Shown here: piece after piece, positions 1-6,998 of the stretch
Layout: each line of letters begins with the position of its first letter
Position numbering within the stretch: position 1 is the stretch's first letter
Assembly: GCA_002352365.1 (NCBI GenBank)
Contig: DEIJ01000058.1
Coordinates: forward strand, 1-8,256
Direction: 5' to 3'
Length of the DNA: 8,256 nt
From: Dehalococcoidia bacterium UBA2777
GTDB lineage: Bacteria; Chloroflexota; Dehalococcoidia; UBA2247; UBA2777
Translations under genes and position numbers: made by a program
The notes under the pieces: model-generated
Database searches by the model: none
The model's input: only the letters and a program-made list of their open reading frames with translations
What the model was told of the DNA's origin: nothing

Positions 1-4
1 TTAT

Positions 5-10
5 TATAGT
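5..10 (+). promoter_or_regulatory. Possible -10 element of the phosphorylase gene
   Basis: TATAGT matches the sigma-70 type TATAAT hexamer at five of six positions and lies 28 bp before the phosphorylase ATG. The predicted transcript would begin around position 16-18 and include the AAGAGG ribosome site. The matching -35 would lie left of the window, so this is only half a promoter. If another gene sits just upstream, the phosphorylase could instead be transcribed from it. Confidence 0.22.
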
Positions 11-38
11 TACGAAACACTAGGATAAGAGGTTTGAG

Positions 39-2237
39 ATGACACGCCCCAGTCGTATGTTCAGCGTCGCGCCCAGTCTGCCGCCCCCACTCTTACCTCT
101 TCGCGAGCTGGCATACAACCTCTGGTGGACATGGGATGAGGAAGCCGCTGACTTATTTCGACGCCTTGCCCCTGACCTCTGGGAGACAGCAGCCCAAAAC
201 CCGGCTCTTATGCTGGGAACCATAAGCCAGAAGCGGCTCGAGGAAGCAGCCAACGATAAAGGATTTCTAGCGCACATGGAGCATATCTGTACGAGGTTCG
301 ATGAATATATGGGAGGTAAACAAACATGGTATAAGACAATTCACAGTGCTGCGGGAGAGATATGCATCGCCTATTTCTCGGCTGAGTTCGGCCTCACCGG
401 ATACCTACCCATCTATTCCGGTGGCCTGGGAATCTTGGCTGGTGACCATCTCAAATCGGCCAGCGACCTCGGGCTACCCCTGGTTGGAGTTGGCCTGCTC
501 TATCAGCAGGGATACTTCCGCCAGTATATCAACAGAAGCGGACAGCAAGGCGAGTTGTACCCCAGTAACGACTTGTACCACATGCCAATCCAAGTACAAC
601 GGCGAGAAGATGGAACGCCGCTGACCATCCATCTAGTCTATACTGGCCGTCAAGTTACCGCGCAGGTATGGCGAGTTCAGGTTGGCCATGTCCCCCTGTT
701 CCTGCTCGATACCAACCTCCCCACAAACTCCAGGGAGGGCCGGCATATTACCAAACGCCTATATGGAGGCGATCTGGATATGCGCATTCGTCAAGAGATG
801 ATGCTGGGCATTGGCGGCATCAGAGCGCTGGATTCCAGGGGCATATTGCCAATGGTGTGCCATATGAACGAAGGCCACGCCGCCTTCGCTGCCTTGGAGC
901 GGATTCGCATTCTAATGGCTCGATGCAATCTCTCTTTCGCCGAGGCACGGGAGCTGGTGTCATCAAGCAGTATCTTTACCACGCATACCTCGGTCCCCGC
1001 CGGTATTGATCTATTCCCTCCCAAGCTTGTGGACAAGTATTTTGGTGACTACTACCCATTGCTTGGTCTATCCCGGGACGAATTTCTGGCCCTGGGGCGG
1101 CAGAACCCCAAGGACAAAAACGAACCTTTCTGTATGGCGATCCTTGCTCTCCGGCTCGCTGACCAGGCAAATGGTGTCAGCAAGATGCATGGCGAGGTAT
1201 CACGCCGGCTGTGGCGGAATATTTGGCCAGGCCTACTCGAGGACGAGGTGCCCATCACCTCCGTGACCAATGGTATTCATCTTCGCTCCTGGATCTCTGG
1301 CGACACTATTGCTCCCCTCTTCGACCGATACCTGGGTGACCGTTGGCACAAGGAGTCCTCGGACCCTGGTGTGTGGCAAAGAATAAATGACATCCCTGAT
1401 GAGGAACTATGGCGAGCACACGAACAGTGTCGTGAATGCCTCGTGGTATTGGCTCGCCAGCGGCTGCGTGCCCAACTGGAGCGGCAGGGTGCTGCCACTT
1501 CTGAAATTGGGATGGTCAACGAGGTGCTGAATCCAGAATCCCTGACTATCGGCTTCGCCCGGCGCTTTGCTGAGTACAAGCGTCCCGCCTTGATCCTCCG
1601 CGATTCAGAAAGTCTACGAAGGATTCTGACCAATCCAGATCGCCCTGTACAAGTTATATTTGCTGGCAAGGCTAGCCCTGATGATAAGCATGGTAAAGAG
1701 CTAATCCGGCAGGTAGTCTGCTTCGCCAGGCGGGAAGGATTGCGCCGCCAGATTGTCTTCATTGAAGATTACGATATGACCGTGGCGCACTATCTTGTCC
1801 ACGGAGTAGATGTCTGGCTCAATACCCCTCGCCGTCCTTTAGAAGCCTGCGGCACCAGTGGCATGAAGGCCGCTGCTAACGGTGGCCTCAACCTGAGTGT
1901 CCTCGACGGCTGGTGGCCTGAGGCATATCAGCCTGGCATCGGATGGGCTATCGGGTGCAGTGAGGAGTATGAAGAGCCTGATCATCAGGATGAGGTCGAA
2001 TCCCAGGCCATCTATCACCTGCTGGAGAAGGAAATTATCCCGCTGTTTTACCACAGGGATGATGGCTTGCCCCGGGAATGGATCCGGCGGATGAAGGCTG
2101 CGATGCAAGCCATCTGTCCCATTTTCAACTCGGATCGGATGGTTGGTGAATACTGCGAGCGTTTCTACATTCCTGCCGCAGAGCGGTATCAGCATCTCGC
2201 CGCTCGTGGGATGGCACGCTGGGCAGATAGTCCATGA
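39..2237 (+). CDS. glgP: Alpha-glucan phosphorylase, short type (GT35)
   Basis: This cytoplasmic PLP enzyme splits alpha-1,4-glucans (glycogen, maltodextrin) with phosphate, releasing glucose-1-phosphate. An N-terminal DUF3417-like segment (about residues 12-100, with LAYNLWWTWD at 24-33) is followed by the phosphorylase core. Recognisable blocks are AYFSAEFGL (111-119), YSGGLGILAGDHLKSASDLG (126-145), CHMNEGHAAF (274-283), TTHTSVPAGIDLF (314-326), TNGIHLRSW (410-418), FARRFAEYKRP (506-516), GKASPDDKHGK (543-553) and EACGTSGMKAA (602-612). K610 of that last block is the expected Schiff-base lysine for PLP. At 732 residues the protein is shorter than muscle or E. coli type phosphorylases, as is usual for the DUF3417-containing branch. 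The start is supported by AAGAGG (27-32), 6 nt before the ATG. Its 3' end overlaps the convergent GT4 gene by 49 bp. The family assignment is firm; the preferred chain length and branching of the substrate cannot be read from sequence. Confidence 0.95.
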   Translation: MTRPSRMFSVAPSLPPPLLPLRELAYNLWWTWDEEAADLFRRLAPDLWETAAQNPALMLGTISQKRLEEAANDKGFLAHMEHICTRFDEYMGGKQTWYKTIHSAAGEICIAYFSAEFGLTGYLPIYSGGLGILAGDHLKSASDLGLPLVGVGLLYQQGYFRQYINRSGQQGELYPSNDLYHMPIQVQRREDGTPLTIHLVYTGRQVTAQVWRVQVGHVPLFLLDTNLPTNSREGRHITKRLYGGDLDMRIRQEMMLGIGGIRALDSRGILPMVCHMNEGHAAFAALERIRILMARCNLSFAEARELVSSSSIFTTHTSVPAGIDLFPPKLVDKYFGDYYPLLGLSRDEFLALGRQNPKDKNEPFCMAILALRLADQANGVSKMHGEVSRRLWRNIWPGLLEDEVPITSVTNGIHLRSWISGDTIAPLFDRYLGDRWHKESSDPGVWQRINDIPDEELWRAHEQCRECLVVLARQRLRAQLERQGAATSEIGMVNEVLNPESLTIGFARRFAEYKRPALILRDSESLRRILTNPDRPVQVIFAGKASPDDKHGKELIRQVVCFARREGLRRQIVFIEDYDMTVAHYLVHGVDVWLNTPRRPLEACGTSGMKAAANGGLNLSVLDGWWPEAYQPGIGWAIGCSEEYEEPDHQDEVESQAIYHLLEKEIIPLFYHRDDGLPREWIRRMKAAMQAICPIFNSDRMVGEYCERFYIPAAERYQHLAARGMARWADSP

Positions 2238-3367
2238 TAGATACGGATGAGCTTCCGCGCTGCCCGGTTCCAGGTAAGCTTTGTCACCTCCTGGGCTGCA
2301 TTTCTTGACAACTCCTGAGCAAGGGAATTGCGATCGCTGACCACAGCAATAATCCCATCCGCAATGCCATCTATGTCCCAGTAGTCAACTCGCAGGCAGT
2401 TCCTAACCACTTCAGCGACCCCAGCATGCCGGGGAAGGATGACCGGTACCCCATGCTTCATCGCCTCGAGGGCCACAAGGCCAAAGGGCTCAGACACTGA
2501 GGTCACAACGCAGACGCTGGCAAGTGTGTATATGCGGTCCAGGTCAAACTGGGACAGAAATCCAGTGAAGAGCACCCTCTCTGCAATGCCCAATTCCACA
2601 GCCATCTTCTCGAGATGGCATCGCATGTCGCCATCGCCGGCAATCACAAAACGCATATTGGTGTCCGATTCCAGAGCCCTTTTTGCGGCCAGCAGAAAAT
2701 ACTGGGGCCCTTTCTGGGCGGTGAGCCTGCCTACAAATAGAACGATTTTCGGCCGATTTTCACCCGGATTAAACCTAGCAGATATGTCCTTGTCTATCCC
2801 ATTATGTATTACCTTCACCCTATCAGGTTTTATCCCATAATTTTCAACGATCCTTTGCTTGGTATACCTGCTTACAGCTATGACCTGGTCGGCTACACGG
2901 AGCCCCTCCCCTTCCAAGGCACATATTTGAGGGTTGGGGATTTGTGGGGCGCGGTCGTGTTCGATTGAGTGGACATGTGCCAGCAGTGGCTTCCCCAAAG
3001 CTTGCTTCACCAAGACGCCCGCTCGGTATGTCGTCCAGTCATGAGCATGGACAATGTCAAAATCCTGCCTTTGCCCGATTTGGATTGCAGCTTCTCCAAA
3101 GCGGTTCACTTCCTCCAAAATATCGCTGCCATATAAATCGGAAGCGTAGGGCTGCAAAGAGGTGACTATACTATATTGAGCCGGCTCATCGGCCTGAATG
3201 CTACCTAAAGCACCAACAACATTTGCGAAATCATAGCCTAAGCCGTGGATCACCCGCGGCACAACAAATACCACTTCTACTCCCTCTTGCTTTAGTGCCT
3301 TAAGCAGGCCACCGCAGGCTGCACCAAGGCCACCGCTAATTAGCGGCGGTAGTTCCCAGCCAAACAT
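2189..3367 (-). CDS. GT4 glycosyltransferase, glycogen-synthase-like
   Basis: This is a GT-B fold retaining glucosyltransferase, probably moving glucose from a nucleotide sugar onto a growing alpha-1,4-glucan. Residues counted from the ATG at 3367 show FGWELPP then SGGLG (2-15), the glycine loop equivalent to KTGGL of glycogen synthases. These are followed by HAHDWTTY (107-114), HVHSIEHDR (131-139), AVSRYTK (164-170), HNGID (188-192), FVGRLTAQKGP (211-221) and AGDGDM (243-248). The GT4 E-x7-E donor-site motif is E293 and E301, within SEPFGLVALEA. The length of 392 aa is usual for the family. Relatives normally begin M-K-I/V-L-M-F-G-W-E; here the codons before the ATG read CTG AAA ATA TTA, so translation may start at CTG 3379, giving 396 aa (see findings). 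It is transcribed divergently from the GH57 operon and overlaps the phosphorylase tail to tail. The donor (ADP-, UDP- or GDP-glucose) is unknown, and a non-glucan acceptor cannot be excluded. Confidence 0.9.
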   Translation of the reverse strand: MFGWELPPLISGGLGAACGGLLKALKQEGVEVVFVVPRVIHGLGYDFANVVGALGSIQADEPAQYSIVTSLQPYASDLYGSDILEEVNRFGEAAIQIGQRQDFDIVHAHDWTTYRAGVLVKQALGKPLLAHVHSIEHDRAPQIPNPQICALEGEGLRVADQVIAVSRYTKQRIVENYGIKPDRVKVIHNGIDKDISARFNPGENRPKIVLFVGRLTAQKGPQYFLLAAKRALESDTNMRFVIAGDGDMRCHLEKMAVELGIAERVLFTGFLSQFDLDRIYTLASVCVVTSVSEPFGLVALEAMKHGVPVILPRHAGVAEVVRNCLRVDYWDIDGIADGIIAVVSDRNSLAQELSRNAAQEVTKLTWNRAARKLIRIYHGLSAQRAIPRAARC

Positions 3368-3385
3368 TAATATTTTCAGACTCTA

Positions 3386-3390
3386 CCACC
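3386..3390 (-). promoter_or_regulatory. Candidate ribosome binding site for the GT4 gene
   Basis: On the minus strand, GGTGG lies 6 nt before CTG (3377-3379) but 18 nt before the ATG at 3367. The sequence next to the ATG is AAAATATTA, which contains no purine-rich SD. An in-frame TAG at 3383-3385 rules out any start further upstream. The spacing therefore favours initiation at CTG. The match to anti-SD is only moderate. Confidence 0.4.
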
Positions 3391-3428
3391 CACTCTTCAA
3401 GTGTTCCGTTTAATTGACCTATTTTGTA

Positions 3429-3457
3429 ATTCTAAGGCATCGGCAGGGTTTTGAAAA
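3429..3457 (-). promoter_or_regulatory. Candidate sigma-70 type promoter for the GT4 gene
   Basis: Read on the minus strand, TTTTCA (3452-3457, four of six to TTGACA) is separated by 17 bp from TAGAAT (3429-3434, five of six to TATAAT). Transcription would start near 3420-3422, giving a leader of about 40-55 nt before the GT4 start. The spacing is ideal, but the hexamers are short and the region is AT-rich, so chance agreement is possible. Confidence 0.3.
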
Positions 3458-3480
3458 ATGGGCCGCTTATTCGTTGACCT

Positions 3481-3508
3481 TTGCTTTTAGGCCAATGTGC
3501 TCTAAAAT
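3481..3508 (+). promoter_or_regulatory. Candidate promoter for the GH57 operon
   Basis: TAAAAT (3503-3508) matches the -10 consensus at five of six positions. The best-spaced -35 is the weak TTGCTT (3481-3486), with a 16-bp spacer. The stronger TTGACC at 3474-3479 would leave a 23-bp spacer, too long for normal sigma-70 use. The transcript would start near 3515 and have a leader of about 40 nt. A weak -35 suggests that an activator may be needed. Confidence 0.25.
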
Positions 3509-3556
3509 GTAGTGAAGAGCTGGGTCAACACAGAATAGAGATAAAGGAGAGCTGGC

Positions 3557-4858
3557 ATGATTTATTGGGCACCGCTGCTGCACTTTTACCAACCGCCGAC
3601 GCAGCTACACTGGGTCTTGGACAAGGTGTGCGATGAATCCTATAGACCTCTGATTAAAGTTTTCCAGGAGCTTCCCTCAGCCAAGGTCACGGTCAACATA
3701 AATGGGGTTTTGACCGAATTGCTTCGGGACCATGGCAAAATGGACATTATCAAAGGGCTTGCCAAGCTGGCGGAGAATGGGCAACTTGAATTCACTGGCT
3801 CAGGAAAGCACCACCCTATCCTTCCTCTCATCCCCCATGACGAGATGAAGAGGCAGATAGCCCAAAATAGGCAAACTAATAGACGCCTTTTTGGCAGAGC
3901 CTTCGCTCCCCAGGGATTCTTCCCCCCTGAGATGGGTTACAGCCGGGAAATGGTTAAGCCTGTTATTGAGAGCGGCCATCAATGGATATTGCTCAGTGGG
4001 GTGGCGTGCCCTGTTGATTGGCCCCTGGATGTCATTCACGAAATCTCCACCGATAGCGAAAAGCTCTCGGTTTTCTTCCGTGACGACATATTAAGCAACA
4101 AAATATGCTTTCACGGCATTGACGCTCAAGGTTTCCTCAATCACCTAGCACGGCTCCGCGGTGAGGGAGGAGATATCTATGTGATAACAGCTATGGATGC
4201 CGAGACCTTTGGCCACCACATCAAGCATTGGGAAAGGCTTTTCCTCGAAGAAGTCTACGAAGCCCTGGAGCCTCCCGAGCCCGTCACCGGAGGCGTCCGT
4301 CAACTACAACTTTTGGCCGATGAACATAGGGACATTATTGCCTTTCAGGAGAGGGTTGAGGCAAGAGAAGTAGAGGTGGTAACCATCAGCCAGCTCCTGA
4401 ACATCTTCCCGGGCGGCTCTTCAATAGAGCCAAAACCTTCCTCTTGGAGCACAACCGGCGACGATCTTGCAGCCGGCAACCCCTATCCTCTGTGGAATGA
4501 CCCAAATAACCAGATTCACCGATTGCAGTGGGAGCACATGAATATCTGTATAGATATGGTTGAGAAGGCCAGCCGGTGGGCTGATAATGAGGCCAGCAAG
4601 TATTATGCCGATATAGCCAGGGGACTTCTCGATCGAGCCCTCCACAGCGACCAATTCTGGTGGGCCTCAAGAAGGCCAATGTGGGACATCAACCTGATAA
4701 ACAGAGGCCTGATGCAGCAGACCGAAGCGCTGCTGAACGCTTACAAAGCGATAAAGACCAGTGGCACAAGCGATGAGGAGAAAACGGAGTGCTACTACCG
4801 AGAGATTGCCGCCCGCGACATCAGAGCTAAGATCCGCGACCAGCTCTTCAGGGAATGA
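3557..4858 (+). CDS. GH57 glycoside hydrolase, amylopullulanase-like small form
   Basis: This is a GH57 (beta/alpha)7-barrel enzyme acting on alpha-glucans, probably cytoplasmic since no signal peptide is visible. The five-motif pattern can be followed: HFYQPP (9-14), GKHHPILPLIP (83-93), GFFPPEMGYS (120-129) with E125 as likely nucleophile, and MDAETFGHH (213-221) with D214 as likely acid/base. The C-terminal helical part contains WSTTGDDL (297-304), WNDPNNQIHRLQWEH (313-327) and SDQFWWAS (364-371). Motif 2 ends in H86-P87, as in amylopullulanase-like members, where the glucanotransferase type has E-P. The start is supported by AAAGGAG (3543-3549), 7 nt before the ATG. At 433 aa it is a minimal catalytic unit with no extra binding domain. 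It is the first gene of a two-gene operon and stands head to head with the GT4 gene. It could be an alpha-amylase, a debranching enzyme or a branching enzyme; GH57 membership is firm but the activity is not. Confidence 0.9.
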   Translation: MIYWAPLLHFYQPPTQLHWVLDKVCDESYRPLIKVFQELPSAKVTVNINGVLTELLRDHGKMDIIKGLAKLAENGQLEFTGSGKHHPILPLIPHDEMKRQIAQNRQTNRRLFGRAFAPQGFFPPEMGYSREMVKPVIESGHQWILLSGVACPVDWPLDVIHEISTDSEKLSVFFRDDILSNKICFHGIDAQGFLNHLARLRGEGGDIYVITAMDAETFGHHIKHWERLFLEEVYEALEPPEPVTGGVRQLQLLADEHRDIIAFQERVEAREVEVVTISQLLNIFPGGSSIEPKPSSWSTTGDDLAAGNPYPLWNDPNNQIHRLQWEHMNICIDMVEKASRWADNEASKYYADIARGLLDRALHSDQFWWASRRPMWDINLINRGLMQQTEALLNAYKAIKTSGTSDEEKTECYYREIAARDIRAKIRDQLFRE

Positions 4859-4862
4859 GGGG
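4858..4862 (+). promoter_or_regulatory. Ribosome binding site that fixes a TTG start
   Basis: AGGGG begins on the last base of the upstream TGA stop and lies 8 nt before TTG 4871. No ATG or GTG occurs in frame near this point, and the conserved GH57 motif AFHHHQP begins eight codons later. The site therefore supports TTG as the start codon and suggests translational coupling with the preceding gene. Confidence 0.6.
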
Positions 4863-4870
4863 CTAAATCT

Positions 4871-6994
4871 TTGAAGCGAATCTACCTTGGTCTGGCTTTT
4901 CATCACCATCAGCCTGTGGGTAACTTCCCCTGGGTCTTTGAGCAGGTATACCATGATGCCTACCTGCCCATGATCGAAGCTCTGGAAAGACACCCGTCTA
5001 TTCGACTCTCCCTTCACTATAGCGGCTCGCTTTTGGATTGGCTGGATGAAAACCGGCCCGAACTGATAAAGAGAATCGGAACACTTGTGAAGCGAGGTCA
5101 AGTTGAGATAATGACCGGGGGCTATTATGAGCCCATCCTGCCTTCCATTCCGGATGCTGACAAGCTTGGTCAGATAGCCAAGTTGACTGAAGCAGTGGGG
5201 GAGAGCTTTGACTATAGGCCCAGCGGACTGTGGCTTGCGGAACGGGTTTGGGAGCCGCATCTGGCTCAGGTGCTGGCACAAGCGGGCATCCAATGGACTG
5301 TAGTGGATGATACCCACTTTAAGTTAGTCGGCTTAGGGGATGAGTATCTCTTCGGCTATTACATTACAGAGGAGCAGGGCCGTATGCTCAAGGTCTTCGG
5401 CACCAGCAAGCGCCTGCGCTATCTGATTCCCTGGCGTGAGGTCGCGGAGGTCATCGACTTTCTTCGCCACCAGGCGACGCAAGAGGGAACCAGGATCGCT
5501 GTCATGGGAGATGACGGTGAGAAATTCGGTAGCTGGCCGGGAACCTATGAGCACTGCTGGCAAGAGGGGTGGATAGAGGCTTTCTTCGCCGCAGTGGAGG
5601 AGAACAAGGGTTGGCTCAAGACTATCCCTCTGGGCGAGTATGCCCGGGATTTTCCCCCTCTGGGGCGGGTATACCTTCCCTGTGCCTCCTATGACGAAAT
5701 GCTGGAATGGGCTTTGCCCACTGCCAAATCCTCCCAGTTCGCCAGGCTCCTCAAGGAGCTGGAAGCGGAGGGTCGGCAAGACGTCATACAGTATATGCGC
5801 GGCGGATTCTGGCGCTACTTCCTGGTCAAATACCCTGAGGTCAACACCATGCACAAGAAGATGCTGCGGGTGCATGACAAGGTGTATTGCGCCCTCTCGA
5901 TCACCGAGGCTGATTGCGGGCTGGACGACCTATGGCGAGGACAATGCAATTGCCCCTACTGGCACGGTGTTTTCGGGGGCGTCTATATGACCGATATCCG
6001 AGCGGTGACTTACCGCAATCTTATCCAAGCTGAGAACAAAGCCGATAGCATGCTGCGGGCCAATACCAACTGGCTGGAACACGAGAAGACTGACTTCGAT
6101 TGCGATGGTTTAGAGGAACTGCTTGTAGACGGTGATGCGGTTACTTTGTATATAGACCCCGCTCGTGGCGGCTCCATATTTGAGTGGGACTTGCGCCGCC
6201 ACAGCTACAATCTGGCCTGCACCCTCGCCCGGCGCCCGGAAGCCTATCACCAGGTGCTCATCGAGAGCAAAAAACAGGCTGCCGATCAGAGGGTGAGGAC
6301 GATTCATGACGGCATTCAGATAAAGGAACAGGGGCTTCGCCGTCACCTCCATTACGACCGCTACCGCCGGGCTTGTATGATTGACCACTTCTTGAGTGCT
6401 GACACCACGCTGAGGAAATTTATTCGTTGTTCCTACCGTGAGCTGGGTGACTTCGTGGATCAAGCCTACGAGTGCATGGTGAAGGAGGAGGGCTGGGGGC
6501 TGAGGATACGCCTTAACCGCGATGGCCATCTGAAGTATAACCGAAGGCTGTTGCCCTTCAGGGTTGAGAAGGAGATGGGCTTGATCTCAGGTAAGGATGA
6601 GGTGAAGGTGAAATACACATTGACAAACACAGGCAATACCACGATCGAGAGTATCTTTGGCATGGAGTGGAACATAAATCTTCTTGGCGGCGGCCACAAT
6701 GGCCAGGCCTACTATGGGGTCCCTGGTCTCCAGCTCGATGACTGGCATCTCGATTCCGTGGGGGAACTTTTTGACATCGAGGAGCTGACCCTGGGCAATA
6801 GGCAGCTCGGCATCGAGATTTTGCTAAAGGTGAACCAAAAGGTGAGGCTGTGGCGGTTTCCTGTGGAGGCTATATGCAATTCGGAGGCCGGCCTGGAGAG
6901 GGTCTATCAGGGAAGCTGCCTGGTGCTCCTTCTCCCCTTCCGCCTCTGTCCCGGTGACAAACTTCGCCTGGGACTGAGCTGGCTTCCCCGATAA
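4871..6994 (+). CDS. GH57 4-alpha-glucanotransferase / alpha-amylase
   Basis: This protein resembles the Thermococcus litoralis 4-alpha-glucanotransferase type of GH57, which transfers alpha-1,4-glucan segments between chains or hydrolyses them. The catalytic domain (about 1-290) contains AFHHHQP (9-15), GGYYEPILPSIP (83-94), WLAERVWEP (121-129) with E124 as expected nucleophile, and GDDGEKFG (213-220) with an acid/base Asp at D214 or D215. A DUF1925-like middle section includes GQCNCPYWHGVFGGVY (357-372), and a DUF1926-like beta-rich C-terminal part runs from about 400 to 707 with RCSYRELGDF (519-528). The length of 707 aa is slightly above the approximately 660 aa of the archaeal enzyme. 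Translation starts at TTG with SD AGGGG, 12 bp after the preceding GH57 stop. There is no signal peptide, so it should act in the cytoplasm. An unusual C349/C359/C361 cluster lies in the DUF1925 motif. The family is firm; transferase versus hydrolase activity is unresolved. Confidence 0.92.
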   Translation: MKRIYLGLAFHHHQPVGNFPWVFEQVYHDAYLPMIEALERHPSIRLSLHYSGSLLDWLDENRPELIKRIGTLVKRGQVEIMTGGYYEPILPSIPDADKLGQIAKLTEAVGESFDYRPSGLWLAERVWEPHLAQVLAQAGIQWTVVDDTHFKLVGLGDEYLFGYYITEEQGRMLKVFGTSKRLRYLIPWREVAEVIDFLRHQATQEGTRIAVMGDDGEKFGSWPGTYEHCWQEGWIEAFFAAVEENKGWLKTIPLGEYARDFPPLGRVYLPCASYDEMLEWALPTAKSSQFARLLKELEAEGRQDVIQYMRGGFWRYFLVKYPEVNTMHKKMLRVHDKVYCALSITEADCGLDDLWRGQCNCPYWHGVFGGVYMTDIRAVTYRNLIQAENKADSMLRANTNWLEHEKTDFDCDGLEELLVDGDAVTLYIDPARGGSIFEWDLRRHSYNLACTLARRPEAYHQVLIESKKQAADQRVRTIHDGIQIKEQGLRRHLHYDRYRRACMIDHFLSADTTLRKFIRCSYRELGDFVDQAYECMVKEEGWGLRIRLNRDGHLKYNRRLLPFRVEKEMGLISGKDEVKVKYTLTNTGNTTIESIFGMEWNINLLGGGHNGQAYYGVPGLQLDDWHLDSVGELFDIEELTLGNRQLGIEILLKVNQKVRLWRFPVEAICNSEAGLERVYQGSCLVLLLPFRLCPGDKLRLGLSWLPR

Positions 6995-6998
6995 TGCC

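Larger units (their letters stand above)
3414..3528. repeat. Three TTGACC copies in the divergent intergenic region
   Basis: TTGACCT occurs at 3414-3420 and again at 3474-3480, exactly 60 bp apart in the same orientation. The inverse, GGTCAA, is at 3523-3528, so the second and third copies face each other across 43 bp. All three lie within the only non-coding stretch of the window, overlapping or flanking both candidate promoters. They could be half-sites of a regulator controlling both transcription directions, or -35 like sequences. Nothing in the sequence names the protein that would bind. Confidence 0.3.

Noticed and set aside
1277..1762. Minus-strand 161-codon open frame inside the phosphorylase gene
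   Set aside because: It is antisense to conserved phosphorylase blocks. Its Arg/Ser-rich composition is typical of a frame shadow in GC-rich coding DNA.
2250..2281. AGCTT/AAGCT inverted repeat near the phosphorylase stop as a terminator
   Set aside because: It has a five-base stem with a loop of about 22 nt and no T-tract, and it lies inside the GT4 coding sequence.
2439..2840. Plus-strand 133-codon open frame inside the GT4 gene
   Set aside because: It covers the antisense of the E-x7-E and GRLTAQKG motifs of a clear GT4. No independent coding signal was seen.
3474..3508. TTGACC plus TAAAAT as one strong promoter
   Set aside because: The 23-bp spacer is outside the usual 15-19 bp range, so the pair cannot be scored as a normal sigma-70 promoter.
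4667..5317. Minus-strand 216-codon open frame across the junction of the two GH57 genes
   Set aside because: It lies entirely antisense to two well-supported GH57 genes, including the conserved motif 1-3 region of the second. Its translation shows no recognisable motif and no SD stands out.
5333..5875. Minus-strand 180-codon open frame inside the glucanotransferase
   Set aside because: It is antisense to the GDDGEKFG catalytic region. No domain or motif is seen, so this is a shadow of the plus-strand gene.
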